Source: Bacteroidales bacterium (GTDB lineage: Bacteria > Bacteroidota > Bacteroidia > Bacteroidales > P3). Taken from it: a stretch of DNA of 50,373 nt. Each line of letters starts with the position of its first letter. Position 1 is the first letter of the stretch. Of the stretch, positions 26,094 through 35,998 are shown in pieces. The translations under genes were made by a program, and so were the position numbers. The notes beneath the pieces are model-generated. The model worked only from the letters and a program-made list of their open reading frames with translations. It ran no database searches and was not told the DNA's origin. Location of the stretch: the NCBI GenBank assembly GCA_017646685.1, contig JAGCLZ010000101.1, positions 1 through 50,373 of the forward strand, given 5' to 3'.

Positions 26094-28418
26094 TTACTTC
26101 TTTTTGGTCGCTTTGGGTTTATTTATTATTGTCATAGCATAATCCATAGTTACTTCCAGTGGGTTTGTACCTTTTGGAAGTTTATAGTTTTTGCTTTTGT
26201 AGGACAAATAAGGGCCAAATTTTCCAATGTTTGAAGTTATAGTTTCACCTTCATGTTCGCCTATTGTTTTAGGTAGTAGGGCCATTAGTTTTTCCTTTTC
26301 TTCATTCTCCTTACGTTTTTTTGTTATTATTTCAACGCAACGTTCATCGGTTATGGAATAAGGATCGTCTGTTTTATCTAAAGAGTAGAATTTGCCATCG
26401 TGTCTTACATAGGGCCCAAAACGTCCTATTGCAACAGTCATATCTTTATCTTCCATAGTTCCTACTATTCGTGGTAGAGCGAAGAGTTCTAGGGCTTCTT
26501 CGAGTGTTATTGTATCTATACTTTGTCCTTTTTTCAGTGCTGCAAACAATGGCTTTTCCTCAGTGTTGGATTCGCCAATCTGTACCATGGCACCATAACG
26601 ACCTATTTTGGCATACACATTGTTACCGGTTTTAGGGTCTGTACCCAACAGATGTTCTCCGCTAGCACGTTGTGACGTTTCGTTTGTGCGCTCTACATTT
26701 TCATGAAATGGACTATAGAAATCTGCGATAACGTTCTTCCATTCCTTGTGTCCCAACGCAATGTCGTCGAAATCTTTTTCAACGATGGCTGTGAAATTGT
26801 AGTCCATTATATTTTCGAAGTGTTGTAACAAGAAACTGTTTACGATAGTTCCTATATCAGTAGGGAATAGTTTACCTTTTTCATAGCCGGTCTTTTCCTT
26901 GGCCACACTGTGTCCGATATGATTTTTTGAGAGAGTCAACGTGGTGTATTCTCTTGTTGTACCGTCTCTATCTTCCTTTAGTACATATTCTCGTTGCTGT
27001 ATGGTAGATATTATAGAGGCGTATGTTGATGGTCGGCCTATTCCTAAATCTTCCATTTTTTTTACAAGGCTGGCTTCGGTATATCTTGCAGGATGTTGAG
27101 TAAAACGTTCGGTGGCTTCACATTTGTTCATAGCTAGTTGCATTCCTTTGTTTAATGGAGGCAATACGTTTTCGGTTTGCTCGGTTTGCTCGTCGTCAGT
27201 TGATTCCATGTATAACTTTAAGAATCCGTCAAACAATACTACTTCGCCAGTTGCTGTAAATTTTTCGTTGCGGGTCGAGATGTCTATTGATATATTTGTT
27301 TTTTCCAATTCGGCATCACTCATTTGCGAAGCTATGGTGCGTTTCCATATAAGTTCATACAAGCGTCTTTGCGAAGGGTCGCCCGATATTGTTGTGTTGG
27401 CCATATTGGTTGGACGTATGGCTTCGTGCGCTTCTTGTGCACCTTTTGTTTTGGTTTGATATTTGCGTATTTTTAAATATTCGTGACCGTATAATTTTGT
27501 TATTTCCTCTTTTGCCATACTTAATGCCAAATCCGAAAGATTTACCGAGTCAGTTCTCATGTAGGTAATAAACCCATTTTCGTATAGTTGTTGTGCTACT
27601 TGCATAGTGCGAGCTACCGGAAATCCTAATTTACGACCAGCTTCTTGTTGAAGGGTTGAAGTTGTGAACGGTGGTGCCGGGCTACGTTTGGTAGCTTTCT
27701 TTTCTACATTGTTTACCACAAATGTAGTTCCGTTTTGGCAAGCTTCCAAGAATTTGTAGGCATCCTCTTCTTTGTCGAAACGCTGTGATAGTTCGGCTTT
27801 CAAAGTTTTGTTACTATTGGGTATATCAAATATGGCTATTACACGAAAGTATGATTTCGATTTGAATTTTCGGATATCATCTTCACGTTCCACAATTAAA
27901 CGTACGGCTACGCTCTGCACACGACCTGCTGATAGCGCCGGTTTGATTTTTCGCCATAGAATGGGAGAAATCTCAAAACCAACCAAGCGATCCAGTGCAC
28001 GGCGTGCTTGCTGTGCGTTCACCAAATTCATGTCAATACTACGAGGATTATTGATGGCATTGAGTATTGCTGTTTTTGTAATTTCATTGAATACTATTCT
28101 CTTTGTTTTATCATCCGAAAGTTTCAGAGTCTCTTTCAAGTGCCATGCAATAGCTTCTCCCTCTCGGTCTTCATCGGAAGCAAGCCACACCATATCGGCT
28201 TTGGAAACAGCTTTCATAAGTTCGTTGACAATTTTCTGTTTGTCGTCCGATATAAGGTACTGCATTTCGAAATTGTTTTTTGTGTCTATGCCTTTTCCTG
28301 CTTTTGCCAAATCGCGTATGTGTCCGTAGCTCGATTTGACTACGAAAGCAGTACCCAAAAATTTTTCTATCGTTTTGGCTTTTGCCGGTGACTCAACTAT
28401 TACTAAATTATTTGCCAT
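26094..28418 (-). CDS. topA: DNA topoisomerase I (TopA)
   Basis: A 774-residue type IA topoisomerase that relaxes negative supercoils. The Toprim site has Glu9 in VIVESPAKAKT and the Asp-Glu-Asp triad at 82-84 (DEDREGE). The catalytic Tyr286 lies in GFITYMRTDSVNLS. The C-terminus lacks Cys4 zinc fingers and instead has three topoisomerase-I repeat modules (AKIGRYGAMVQIG, VAIGRFGPYVRHDG, SNIGKFGPYLSYKS) and a Lys-rich tail, as usual in Bacteroidota. Confidence 0.97.
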   Translation of the reverse strand: MANNLVIVESPAKAKTIEKFLGTAFVVKSSYGHIRDLAKAGKGIDTKNNFEMQYLISDDKQKIVNELMKAVSKADMVWLASDEDREGEAIAWHLKETLKLSDDKTKRIVFNEITKTAILNAINNPRSIDMNLVNAQQARRALDRLVGFEISPILWRKIKPALSAGRVQSVAVRLIVEREDDIRKFKSKSYFRVIAIFDIPNSNKTLKAELSQRFDKEEDAYKFLEACQNGTTFVVNNVEKKATKRSPAPPFTTSTLQQEAGRKLGFPVARTMQVAQQLYENGFITYMRTDSVNLSDLALSMAKEEITKLYGHEYLKIRKYQTKTKGAQEAHEAIRPTNMANTTISGDPSQRRLYELIWKRTIASQMSDAELEKTNISIDISTRNEKFTATGEVVLFDGFLKLYMESTDDEQTEQTENVLPPLNKGMQLAMNKCEATERFTQHPARYTEASLVKKMEDLGIGRPSTYASIISTIQQREYVLKEDRDGTTREYTTLTLSKNHIGHSVAKEKTGYEKGKLFPTDIGTIVNSFLLQHFENIMDYNFTAIVEKDFDDIALGHKEWKNVIADFYSPFHENVERTNETSQRASGEHLLGTDPKTGNNVYAKIGRYGAMVQIGESNTEEKPLFAALKKGQSIDTITLEEALELFALPRIVGTMEDKDMTVAIGRFGPYVRHDGKFYSLDKTDDPYSITDERCVEIITKKRKENEEKEKLMALLPKTIGEHEGETITSNIGKFGPYLSYKSKNYKLPKGTNPLEVTMDYAMTIINKPKATKKK

Positions 28419-28586
28419 ATCTTGGTTTTATACTCTCTTAGTACGTTTATGTGTATTATCTTATATATGTTTAGCATCGTGCTAACACATCTTTATTTCA
28501 ATGTGTTGCAGTCTATTTTAATGTTGTGACAACTCTTAGTTTGCTTTTGCAAAGTAACGGATAAATTTTCTATTTGAGATAAAAAA

Positions 28587-29882
28587 TCATTGACTTTTTT
28601 TTTTTTTTGTTCTTATTATGCTGTGTATCAGAACTCTTTGGGTTGTGTTTTTTTTCTCAACTGCTTGTTCGAATATTTTTACGAATTGTTTGGCTTGTTT
28701 CTGTCTCGAAAATTGAGCTACATAGTCCATGTCTGTGTGGCATTTTATCCGTCTGTTTATTTTCCATTCGTTGTACTTATCAATAAGGTAGAGATATAGT
28801 TCGTTTGAATTGTCGAACGATTTTCCGGCTTTGGCATCTGATATTAGTTTTGCTACAGGGCTGTTGTTGTTTGGTACACAGATAGTGGTACGTCCCATGG
28901 CTAAGTATTCGAAAATCTTGGTGGTCATTACACCATTGGTATTGCAAGCCGCCACCAAAACAAGTAGGATACTACATTTGCTCAATACAGATGGTACTTC
29001 ATTGGCTGCGATCCATTGATATATCTTCACATAATCGGCTATACCATATTTTTCAGCAGTACTACGGAGATAGTTTTTGCTTACATCGTCGGTATAGAAG
29101 TGTATGGCAAACTTTTTCGGCTCTATAATGCCTTCGGCTGAAAGGCGTTGTACTGCATCAAAAAGAATTTCTGGATTTCGAGAGCCTTCGCAATTGGTGG
29201 GCGACACACTGCCAGTATAACCTATCACAAAACTCGACAATCTATCTGTATTGGTGTGAGGATAGAATAGTTCGTTGTCAAATCCATTAAAAATAAGATG
29301 TGTATTTTCATTATAAGCAACTAGTAAATTTTTGTGCCATTCCGATACTGTGGTTACAGCCGCAGCATGAGTTATGATACGGTTTCGCATACCTATCTGC
29401 ATTCGTCTTAAAAGGCCTGCCGCACCTTTGCGAGGATACATATATGGATCTTGCTCATATATATCGCGAAAATCCAATATCAATGGTAACCCCATGGTTT
29501 GGGCTACACGCAGTGATGTGAACAACGGAAAAAAACTAGCAGTTGAGCATATTACAAGATCGTATTTCTCACCCTTAATATTTTTTATAATGTGCTTATA
29601 CATCCTATCGTCATTCATGCTCCAACATTTACCACCTTTAATCATGCCCAAAACTTCGGTTGTCAACCTGTTGAAAGAATGATTGTTGCAATACATTGGC
29701 ATAGGCACAACCTCGGCACGAACAAATCCCACTAGATTATCGAACTTAGCCGTATCAGTGCTATGAGTCACTGAAAATACACGAGCGTCCCATCCCATTT
29801 CTTTCATATATTTGGCCAAATAGCCCATTCGAGGGGCAAATGACGGTGGAAAGTGGTCTAATATCATCAAAGCATGCTTCAT
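28587..29882 (-). CDS. Glycosyltransferase, GT4 type
   Basis: A 431-residue GT-B-fold enzyme. The N-terminal half starts ALMILDHFPPSFAPRMGYLAKYM, typical of sugar-nucleotide glycosyltransferases acting on lipids or glycans. The C-terminal half has FVIGYTGSVSP and the donor-binding region TTKIFEYLAMGRTTICVPN, where Glu in a KxFEYLAMG motif is conserved. The tail is Lys-rich and is encoded by a 14-base homopolymer. The start could also be 29894, four codons earlier. No other glycan genes are adjacent, so the acceptor is unknown. Confidence 0.85.
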   Translation of the reverse strand: MKHALMILDHFPPSFAPRMGYLAKYMKEMGWDARVFSVTHSTDTAKFDNLVGFVRAEVVPMPMYCNNHSFNRLTTEVLGMIKGGKCWSMNDDRMYKHIIKNIKGEKYDLVICSTASFFPLFTSLRVAQTMGLPLILDFRDIYEQDPYMYPRKGAAGLLRRMQIGMRNRIITHAAAVTTVSEWHKNLLVAYNENTHLIFNGFDNELFYPHTNTDRLSSFVIGYTGSVSPTNCEGSRNPEILFDAVQRLSAEGIIEPKKFAIHFYTDDVSKNYLRSTAEKYGIADYVKIYQWIAANEVPSVLSKCSILLVLVAACNTNGVMTTKIFEYLAMGRTTICVPNNNSPVAKLISDAKAGKSFDNSNELYLYLIDKYNEWKINRRIKCHTDMDYVAQFSRQKQAKQFVKIFEQAVEKKNTTQRVLIHSIIRTKKKKSQ

Positions 29883-30430
29883 CTTGCTACACATTATTAA
29901 TTATATAACTTCCATAAACGCACTAAGGTTCTATTTATTGTATCTACTTCGGAACCGAATAGCTCCAAATTGTATTTCCTTATCTAGTATTATTTCATTG
30001 CATGAGAAAAACGAGGAGGCATGGGTTTAAAATTACATTAAACGGAGGGAAACACAACTCAAACCAAATGTTCTAAGATCTAAAACAACAAAGATTCACA
30101 ATAAAATTTATGGAACTGTAAGCGATTGATTATTTGTCAGGTAGGGTATATGTAAGAAGATAGTGAAAAAATATTGTAGCAATATGTTTGGACGGTTGAA
30201 AAAAAAGTAGTAATTTTGCAAATCGAAAGTGGATAGATTTGAATTTGATTGCAACCACACAGAAAAAATGCTAAAACAATACATAACATCTTTTCTCCTA
30301 AAGGTTTTCCAAATACTTCTTTAAGTCCACTTGTGTGCAAAAATATATTCTGGCAACAATGCTTTTGTTATTTTGTTGTAGGGATGATAGACAAACAGAT
30401 GGTAAAACTATAAAACTTAAACAGAAAGAT
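29883..30430. other. Divergent spacer with the metK leader
   Basis: It holds the metK promoter (30187-30218) and a leader of about 205 nt. The leader contains a short ORF at 30267 (MLKQYITSF..., 18 codons) and an in-frame ATG at 30359 that would extend MetK by 24 residues. No known SAM riboswitch class was recognised. No promoter for the glycosyltransferase gene was recognised. Confidence 0.5.
30187..30218 (+). promoter_or_regulatory. Promoter of metK
   Basis: -33 TTTG (30187-30190) and -7 TAATTTTG (30211-30218) are spaced exactly 20 nt apart and followed by C, fitting the Bacteroidota consensus. Confidence 0.75.
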
Positions 30431-31687
30431 ATGGCTTATTATTTCACAAGCGAGAGTGTTAGCGAAGGACATCCAGACAAAGTTGCAGACCAAATAAGTG
30501 ATGCACTATTGGATGAATTTCTACGTCGTGATGCTGATGCCAAAGTTGCTTGCGAGACATTGGTAACAACGGGTTTGGCAGTAGTGAGTGGCGAAGTTAA
30601 GACTCATGATTATGTTGATGTACAATCGACGGTTCGAGATGTGATACAAAAAATAGGGTACACCAAAGGCGAATACATGTTTGAAGCAAATTCGTGTGGA
30701 GTTATCAGTACTATTCACGGACAAAGTCCGGATATTAATCAAGGTGTTGAGAGAGCAAAACTGAAAGAACAAGGCGCTGGAGATCAAGGTATGATGTTTG
30801 GCTACGCATGTCGCGAAACAAGAGAGTATATGCCTTTGCCTCTAACTTTGGCACACATATTCCTACTTGAACTTGCAAACATACGAAGGGAAGGAAAAGA
30901 GATGAAGTATCTACGTCCGGATGCCAAAAGTCAGATTACAATCGAATATAGTGACGATAACAAACCATTGCGTATAGATACTATAGTTATCAGTACACAA
31001 CATGATGACTTCGACACCGAAGAGTATATGCTTCAAACTATACGCCACGATGTTGAGCAGATACTTATACCACGTGTGCTTACCAAAATTTCGGAAGACA
31101 ACCGCCGACTGTTTGAAAAGAAAGATTACAAGCTACATGTTAATCCTACAGGTAAGTTTGTAATTGGTGGTCCTCATGGTGATACAGGACTTACAGGGCG
31201 AAAAATAATCGTTGATACTTATGGTGGACGTGGTGCCCATGGTGGTGGTGCTTTCAGTGGAAAAGACCCTAGCAAGGTGGATCGTAGCGCCGCATACGCC
31301 ACACGACATATTGCTAAGAACTTGGTGGCTGCCGGTGTTTGCGATGAGGTGCTTGTACAAGTAGCTTATGCCATAGGGGTGGCTCAGCCTGTGGGACTAT
31401 ACGTCAATACTTACAGTACTGCCAAAGTAGCAATGACTGATGGACAGATTGCCGAAAAAGTGAAAAAAATATTCGACATGACTCCCTATGCAATAGTGGA
31501 ACGTTTCGGGCTGAAGAACCCGATATATTTTGAAACCGCCAAGTATGGCCATTTCGGACGCGACCCTTTCCGCCGAGAAGTTACACTATATCGCAAAGGA
31601 AAAGAGCAGAAGAAGGAGGTTGACTTCTTTGCATGGGAAAAGTTGGATTATGTAGAGAAAATACAGAAAGCATTCAAGCTAAGTTAG
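30431..31687 (+). CDS. metK: S-adenosylmethionine synthetase (MetK)
   Basis: A 418-residue enzyme making SAM from methionine and ATP. The N-terminus [17 protein letters not shown] carries the ATP-site His. Other signatures are [12 protein letters not shown], the [13 protein letters not shown] loop and [19 protein letters not shown]. The start was chosen at the universal family N-terminus although the frame stays open for 32 codons upstream. SAM made here feeds methylation whose by-product could be handled by the MtaD-like deaminase at 2-3 kb. Confidence 0.97.
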   Translation: MAYYFTSESVSEGHPDKVADQISDALLDEFLRRDADAKVACETLVTTGLAVVSGEVKTHDYVDVQSTVRDVIQKIGYTKGEYMFEANSCGVISTIHGQSPDINQGVERAKLKEQGAGDQGMMFGYACRETREYMPLPLTLAHIFLLELANIRREGKEMKYLRPDAKSQITIEYSDDNKPLRIDTIVISTQHDDFDTEEYMLQTIRHDVEQILIPRVLTKISEDNRRLFEKKDYKLHVNPTGKFVIGGPHGDTGLTGRKIIVDTYGGRGAHGGGAFSGKDPSKVDRSAAYATRHIAKNLVAAGVCDEVLVQVAYAIGVAQPVGLYVNTYSTAKVAMTDGQIAEKVKKIFDMTPYAIVERFGLKNPIYFETAKYGHFGRDPFRREVTLYRKGKEQKKEVDFFAWEKLDYVEKIQKAFKLS

Positions 31688-31718
31688 ACAGAGATACCTG
31701 CCAATAGTAGGTGATGGA

Positions 31719-31767
31719 TAAAAAAAGACGGAACCTTTGAGCCTATGCTTGGGGTTTCGTCTTTTTT
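31719..31767. terminator. Bidirectional terminator, metK and thioesterase
   Basis: AAAAAAGACG and AACC arms pair with GGTT and CGTCTTTTTT with one mismatch, between convergent genes. A-run and T-run ends allow function on both strands. Confidence 0.75.
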
Positions 31768-31787
31768 ATTTTATATTGTGGTGACGA

Positions 31788-32519
31788 TTACTCAAATATA
31801 AGGTTACATATCATAGATAGTCCGCGACTGTTTTCTAATACAAAGTTGTATTCGTTGGCTGAAGGGAGGTGGCGTTTTATTGTTATCAAGTCGTTCATAG
31901 GTGTTTCGCGTACATAGCTTATATCCACTGAACGTATGTTTCTTTTTTGGTCGTTTTCTTCCAAGGCGTTCATTACCCAACGTATGTACATGGCATTGTT
32001 GGTGTGTTGTGCCTTATCGATGGCCATAAAGGGCGATTTGAACGAATTTACAATCCCTCCTTCGTTGCTGGGCAATAGTTTGGTGATCTCTTTTCCAACA
32101 GCAGTGTGGTCGCACATAGGGAAACCGTCTATAACTTTGTCGCAGCGTTGTGGCATCCTCGAATTGATGTCTATAATGCACCAAGTGGATGTTCCCTTTA
32201 TTACAATTTCACCGGCCGAGTTCCTTATCTCGAAATCACGGAATGCTATTGGACCTTTGTAGCCACGGCTCCATGTGCGCATGGATATATCTTCGTATAT
32301 GTTTGGATATGCTGATATTTCGTAGTATACCCGTAGTAGTACCCATGCCTTGCCTTGGGCTATCAAGGAGTGGTAGCCCATATTGTAGGCATTGGTGTGT
32401 GCCTCGGCAGTTTCTTGAAACAATTGTGATATGGCTGGCACCGACAGCCTACAATAGCGGTCTGTAAGAAAACTATGTACCTTGTAGGTTTCTTCCCACA
32501 TTGATGGTTCTATAAGCAT
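31788..32519 (-). CDS. Acyl-ACP thioesterase (FatA/FatB-like)
   Basis: A 243-residue double hot-dog enzyme that releases fatty acids from acyl carrier protein. The N-terminal half has WVLLRVYYEISAYPNIYEDI and RTWSRGYKGPIAFRDFEI. The catalytic segment is Asp-x3-His-x-Asn-Asn in DKAQHTNNAMYIRW. Bacterial members are cytoplasmic and influence fatty-acid release or phospholipid balance. It follows argS by 36 nt on the same strand. Confidence 0.92.
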   Translation of the reverse strand: MLIEPSMWEETYKVHSFLTDRYCRLSVPAISQLFQETAEAHTNAYNMGYHSLIAQGKAWVLLRVYYEISAYPNIYEDISMRTWSRGYKGPIAFRDFEIRNSAGEIVIKGTSTWCIIDINSRMPQRCDKVIDGFPMCDHTAVGKEITKLLPSNEGGIVNSFKSPFMAIDKAQHTNNAMYIRWVMNALEENDQKRNIRSVDISYVRETPMNDLITIKRHLPSANEYNFVLENSRGLSMICNLIFE

Positions 32520-32555
32520 TGCTACTATGTTATATTATATTGCACATTGTGGTTG

Positions 32556-34364
32556 TTACATCTTTTCCGGAACTTCAATTCCAAGCACTGCCATGGAGTT
32601 GCGTACCACTGTGCTTACCATCTTGCACAAATATAAACGGAACACCATATTGTCGGCATTGGTTTCTTTTAGTATCGGAGTGTCTTGGTAGAAACTGTTG
32701 AAACTCTTAGCCACATCATATACATAGTTTGCCACCATTGCCGGAGAGTAGTTGTTGGCTGCTTCCAGTATAACGTTGGGCATGTCATATATAGCTTTTA
32801 TAATTTCTTTCTCCTTGGCAGTGATGTCGGCTATTGTCCAGTCTATCATCTGTTGGGTATCGTCGATGGCAAGGTTGTGTTGCTCTTGGGCTTTGCGGAT
32901 GATAGAGCGTATACGAGCGTGGGTGTATTGTATAAATGGACCTGTGTTGCCGTTGAAGTCTATACTCTCTTCAGGGTTGAACAGCATGTTCCGTTTGGGG
33001 TCTACTTTAAGTATGAAATACTTCAAGGCACCCAATGCCAACATTGCGTATAGTTTTTGAGCTTCGTCGGTAGGTAGGTCGTTGTTGCGTCCGTGTTCCT
33101 TGCTCATAGCTTCGGCGGTGGCTATCATTTCTTCTATTAGGTCGTCGGCATCCACCACAGTACCTTCTCTCGATTTCATCTTTCCATTGGGTAGTTCTAC
33201 CATTCCGTACGATAGGTGGTAAATCTTTTCGGCCCAGTCAAAGCTAAGGCGTTCCAATATTATCTTCAGTACGTTGAAGTGGTAATCTTGTTCATTACCT
33301 ACCACGTAGATCAGCTGTTTGGCATCAAAATCGTTGTGTCTTAATAGGGCTGTACCTAAGTCTTGAGTCATGTATACCGATGTGCCGTCTTTGCGTAGCA
33401 ACAGTTTTTGGTCAAGTCCCTTATCGGTAAGGTCGGCCCATACAGAGCCATCTTCTTTGCGGAACAGTACACCTTTTTCAAGGCCTTTGGTTACAAGTTC
33501 TTTGCCCAATAGGTAAGTGTTGGATTCGTAGTATATCTTATCGAAATCAATACCCATCTTCTTATATGTGGCATCAAAACCTTCGTATACCCAACCGTTC
33601 ATTTTGGTCCACAGTTCCACTATTTCGGGGTCTTTGGCTTCCCAGCGGCGAAGCATATCTTGGGCTTCAAGCATTAGTGGCGACTCTTTTGCAGCTTCGT
33701 CTTCGGCTATGTTTTTTTGAGCAGCTATTTGTTTTACCTCGTCCTTGTAGTGCTTGTCAAAAAGCACGTAGTATTTACCTACAAGGTGGTCGCCCTTCAT
33801 GCCCGACGATTGTGGTGTTTCACCATTGCCATAGAGTTTCCATGCAAGCATGGATTTGCATATGTGTATCCCGCGGTCGTTTACGAGATTTACTTTCTTT
33901 ACGTTATTGCCGGCAGCTTGTAGCAGTTTGGCAACACTCCAACCCAAAAGATTGTTGCGTATATGGCCAAGGTGAAGAGGCTTGTTGGTATTGGGCGACG
34001 AATATTCGATAACTATAGGGCTCGAAGAGATGTTGGCCGAAGCATATCCAAAGTCAGATTTGCATACATTGTCCTTGACAAACGAAAGCCAATATTCGGT
34101 TTTTACCACAAAGTTGAGGAATCCTTTGATAACGTTGTAGCTTTCTATGTTGGTAAGGTTGGTCTTTACGTATTCACCCAGCTCGTTGGCTACTGCTTCG
34201 GGCGACTTTTTGGCAGCCTTCACATATGGGAATACTACTATTGTAAAATCGCCTTCAAATTCTTTTTTGGTCTTTTGCAAAACGATGTTTTCGGGTGCAA
34301 CATTGTGGTTGTATAACTGTTTTAATGCGTCGGAAACGCTCTGTTGTAATTCGTATTCAATCAT
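32556..34364 (-). CDS. argS: Arginyl-tRNA synthetase (ArgS)
   Basis: A 602-residue class I synthetase. It has the N-terminal Add-1 domain, the HIGH motif as HLGH (131-134) in NKPLHLGHIRNN, a GKMKSREGT segment in the KMSK position, and a C-terminal DALR anticodon-binding domain with FIQYTHARIRSI just before it. The -7 box upstream gives a 34-nt gap to the ATG. Confidence 0.97.
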   Translation of the reverse strand: MIEYELQQSVSDALKQLYNHNVAPENIVLQKTKKEFEGDFTIVVFPYVKAAKKSPEAVANELGEYVKTNLTNIESYNVIKGFLNFVVKTEYWLSFVKDNVCKSDFGYASANISSSPIVIEYSSPNTNKPLHLGHIRNNLLGWSVAKLLQAAGNNVKKVNLVNDRGIHICKSMLAWKLYGNGETPQSSGMKGDHLVGKYYVLFDKHYKDEVKQIAAQKNIAEDEAAKESPLMLEAQDMLRRWEAKDPEIVELWTKMNGWVYEGFDATYKKMGIDFDKIYYESNTYLLGKELVTKGLEKGVLFRKEDGSVWADLTDKGLDQKLLLRKDGTSVYMTQDLGTALLRHNDFDAKQLIYVVGNEQDYHFNVLKIILERLSFDWAEKIYHLSYGMVELPNGKMKSREGTVVDADDLIEEMIATAEAMSKEHGRNNDLPTDEAQKLYAMLALGALKYFILKVDPKRNMLFNPEESIDFNGNTGPFIQYTHARIRSIIRKAQEQHNLAIDDTQQMIDWTIADITAKEKEIIKAIYDMPNVILEAANNYSPAMVANYVYDVAKSFNSFYQDTPILKETNADNMVFRLYLCKMVSTVVRNSMAVLGIEVPEKM

Positions 34365-34397
34365 TTTTGGAGATGTTTTAAGTTATAATACATATTA

Positions 34398-34405
34398 CAA
34401 AGGTA
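34398..34405 (-). promoter_or_regulatory. -7 box of argS
   Basis: TACCTTTG on the minus strand, 34 nt before the ATG. The -33 element is not clear. Confidence 0.55.
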
Positions 34406-34448
34406 CAACTTTTTTGTCATACTTTTGTTTTTTGCTACATATAAAATT

Positions 34449-34865
34449 TTACTCTTTCTCGTTAATTGCCAATCCTATTACTTCGGCTGCAAAGGCCACA
34501 TAGTCTATGCATGAATGTTGCTCTTTGTTTTGCAGTAGGTTTCGGCATACAATATCGCCGTGTTTCTCTCTAAACTTCTCGGCCATAGAGCGTGTAAGTG
34601 CGCGGCTTTTTTGTACTGCGGTAAGGTCTTTGGGGTTGGGTGCCGGCTCTATAAATCCTGCCACCAATGCCATCGAGCATACACAGCCACATACCTCGTG
34701 CATGCGGGCTATACCTCCGCCAAAGGGAAAGGATAGCTGTGAGGCATATTCAAGCTCCATGTTGCACACATCGGCGTAGGCCATCATTACAGCTTGCGAA
34801 CAAGAATATCCGCTTTTGAATAGCTGCTTGGCTGTCTCAATACGTTCGTTTACATCTACTTTCAT
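34449..34865 (-). CDS. C_GCAxxG_C_C family redox protein
   Basis: A 138-residue cysteine-rich protein. Cys22 lies in SGYSCSQAVM, followed by Cys34, the cluster Cys59/61/63 in EVCGCVCSMALVAG, and two more Cys near the C-terminus (DIVCRNLL, HSCIDYV). The family signature is usually GxCGAxxxG; here the Gly-Gly-Gly-Ile-Ala-Arg lead-in is present with CGCVC. The family is thought to bind a metal or cofactor, with no proven role. The start at 34865 fits the promoter; the longer frame runs through it and into the neighbouring gene. Confidence 0.88.
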   Translation of the reverse strand: MKVDVNERIETAKQLFKSGYSCSQAVMMAYADVCNMELEYASQLSFPFGGGIARMHEVCGCVCSMALVAGFIEPAPNPKDLTAVQKSRALTRSMAEKFREKHGDIVCRNLLQNKEQHSCIDYVAFAAEVIGLAINEKE

Positions 34866-34902
34866 AGTGTTATTGGTGTTATACATTGTCCATATTATGT
34901 TG

Positions 34903-34910
34903 CAAAAATA
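34903..34910 (-). promoter_or_regulatory. -7 box of the C_GCAxxG_C_C gene
   Basis: TATTTTTG then C on the minus strand, 37 nt before the ATG. It sits back-to-back with the promoter of the nucleoside-recognition gene. Confidence 0.55.
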
Positions 34911-34963
34911 CGATTTTTTTTCGGATATAATGTTTATATGAGTTCTTTTCAAAATAATTATCT

Positions 34964-34971
34964 TATCTTTG
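34964..34971 (+). promoter_or_regulatory. -7 box of the nucleoside-recognition gene
   Basis: TATCTTTG followed by C, 25 nt before ATG 34996. It rules out the TTG at 34969 as start, since that codon lies inside the box. Confidence 0.6.
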
Positions 34972-34995
34972 CACACCGAATGTAAAGGTAGTAAC

Positions 34996-35985
34996 ATGTT
35001 TATGAAAGAAGATAATGTATTGAAATCGTTTGTTTTATCGGTGCTGAAGCCATGGGGAAGGACTTGTAAAATTCTTTTCAAAATACTAGTACCCATAAGT
35101 ATTTTGGTCAAAGTACTTCAAGAAACCGGCGGTATAGCGTATGTAAGTGCTTTTTTCGACCCGCTTATGCAGCTTATGGGGCTTCCGGGCGAGATGGGAA
35201 TTGTGTGGGCTAGTGCCATATTCGGCAACCTTTATGGTGGTTTGTTGGCTTTCTTTTCGTTGCAGTCGTCGCTTTCACTTACCGTAGCACAAGTGTCTAT
35301 ACTTATGACGGCATTGCTTATAGCCCATTCGTTTCTTATGGAGGTGGTGGTGGCTTATAAGGCCGGGCTCAAATGGTTGCCCGTGGTGCTGTTTCGCATA
35401 GGTGTGGCAGTGGTGGTAGGCATGTTTTTAAATTTCTTCTACTCTTTATTCGACCTTCTTCAGCAGCCTGCCGGCCACATAATGTCCCTGCCAATGCCCT
35501 CCGATGATGGATTGGTGGCATGGGCTGTAAACGAGTTGAAAAGCTATGTATCCATTGCCTTGATAATATTGTCGCTGCTGGTGATATTAGAGCTTCTCAA
35601 ACGCATAGGGCTTATAGCCAAGTTAAACAAGCTGTTGGAACCTATGCTGGGTTTTATTGGGATGACCTCCGATATTGTTCCCCTTACCATCATAGGGCTT
35701 ACCCTGGGTATGGCCTACGGCGGTGCGCTGATAATAGAAGAAACCAAGGCCAAAGCCATATCACGCAAAGATATATTTTATTCGCTCTTGTTAATGTCAC
35801 TCTTCCATAGCATTATCGAAGATACCATGCTGGTAATGTCGGCCGGAGGCCATTGGAGCGGCATTATACTGTTTCGATTTGTATTTGCCTTTATAACCAC
35901 AGCGGTAGTGATACGTATTACCAAGCATTGGGACAACGCCCGAATGGATAAATACTTTACACGAAAGTCTGTAATAAAGCAATAG
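34996..35985 (+). CDS. Nucleoside-recognition (Gate) domain membrane protein
   Basis: A 329-residue inner-membrane protein with two Gate-type halves (about 15-160 and 180-320) and 8-9 hydrophobic segments. The pattern IVWASAIFGNLYGGLLAF and, in the second half, PLTIIGLTLGMAYGGALIIEE are typical of this family, related to spore maturation proteins SpmA/SpmB and to CNT/FeoB gates. The charged loop EETKAKAISRKD links helices. Substrate unknown. ATG 35002 is an equally possible start. Confidence 0.85.
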   Translation: MFMKEDNVLKSFVLSVLKPWGRTCKILFKILVPISILVKVLQETGGIAYVSAFFDPLMQLMGLPGEMGIVWASAIFGNLYGGLLAFFSLQSSLSLTVAQVSILMTALLIAHSFLMEVVVAYKAGLKWLPVVLFRIGVAVVVGMFLNFFYSLFDLLQQPAGHIMSLPMPSDDGLVAWAVNELKSYVSIALIILSLLVILELLKRIGLIAKLNKLLEPMLGFIGMTSDIVPLTIIGLTLGMAYGGALIIEETKAKAISRKDIFYSLLLMSLFHSIIEDTMLVMSAGGHWSGIILFRFVFAFITTAVVIRITKHWDNARMDKYFTRKSVIKQ

Positions 35986-35998
35986 CAGAGGCAGGAAA

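Noticed and set aside
30335..30430. N-terminal extension of MetK by 32 residues
   Set aside because: Family members start at [10 protein letters not shown] or equivalent; the extension is hydrophobic then basic and not conserved in the family.
30219..30430. Known SAM riboswitch in the metK leader
   Set aside because: I could not find the conserved cores of known SAM riboswitch classes; only weak pairing (CACACA with TGTGTG) is visible.
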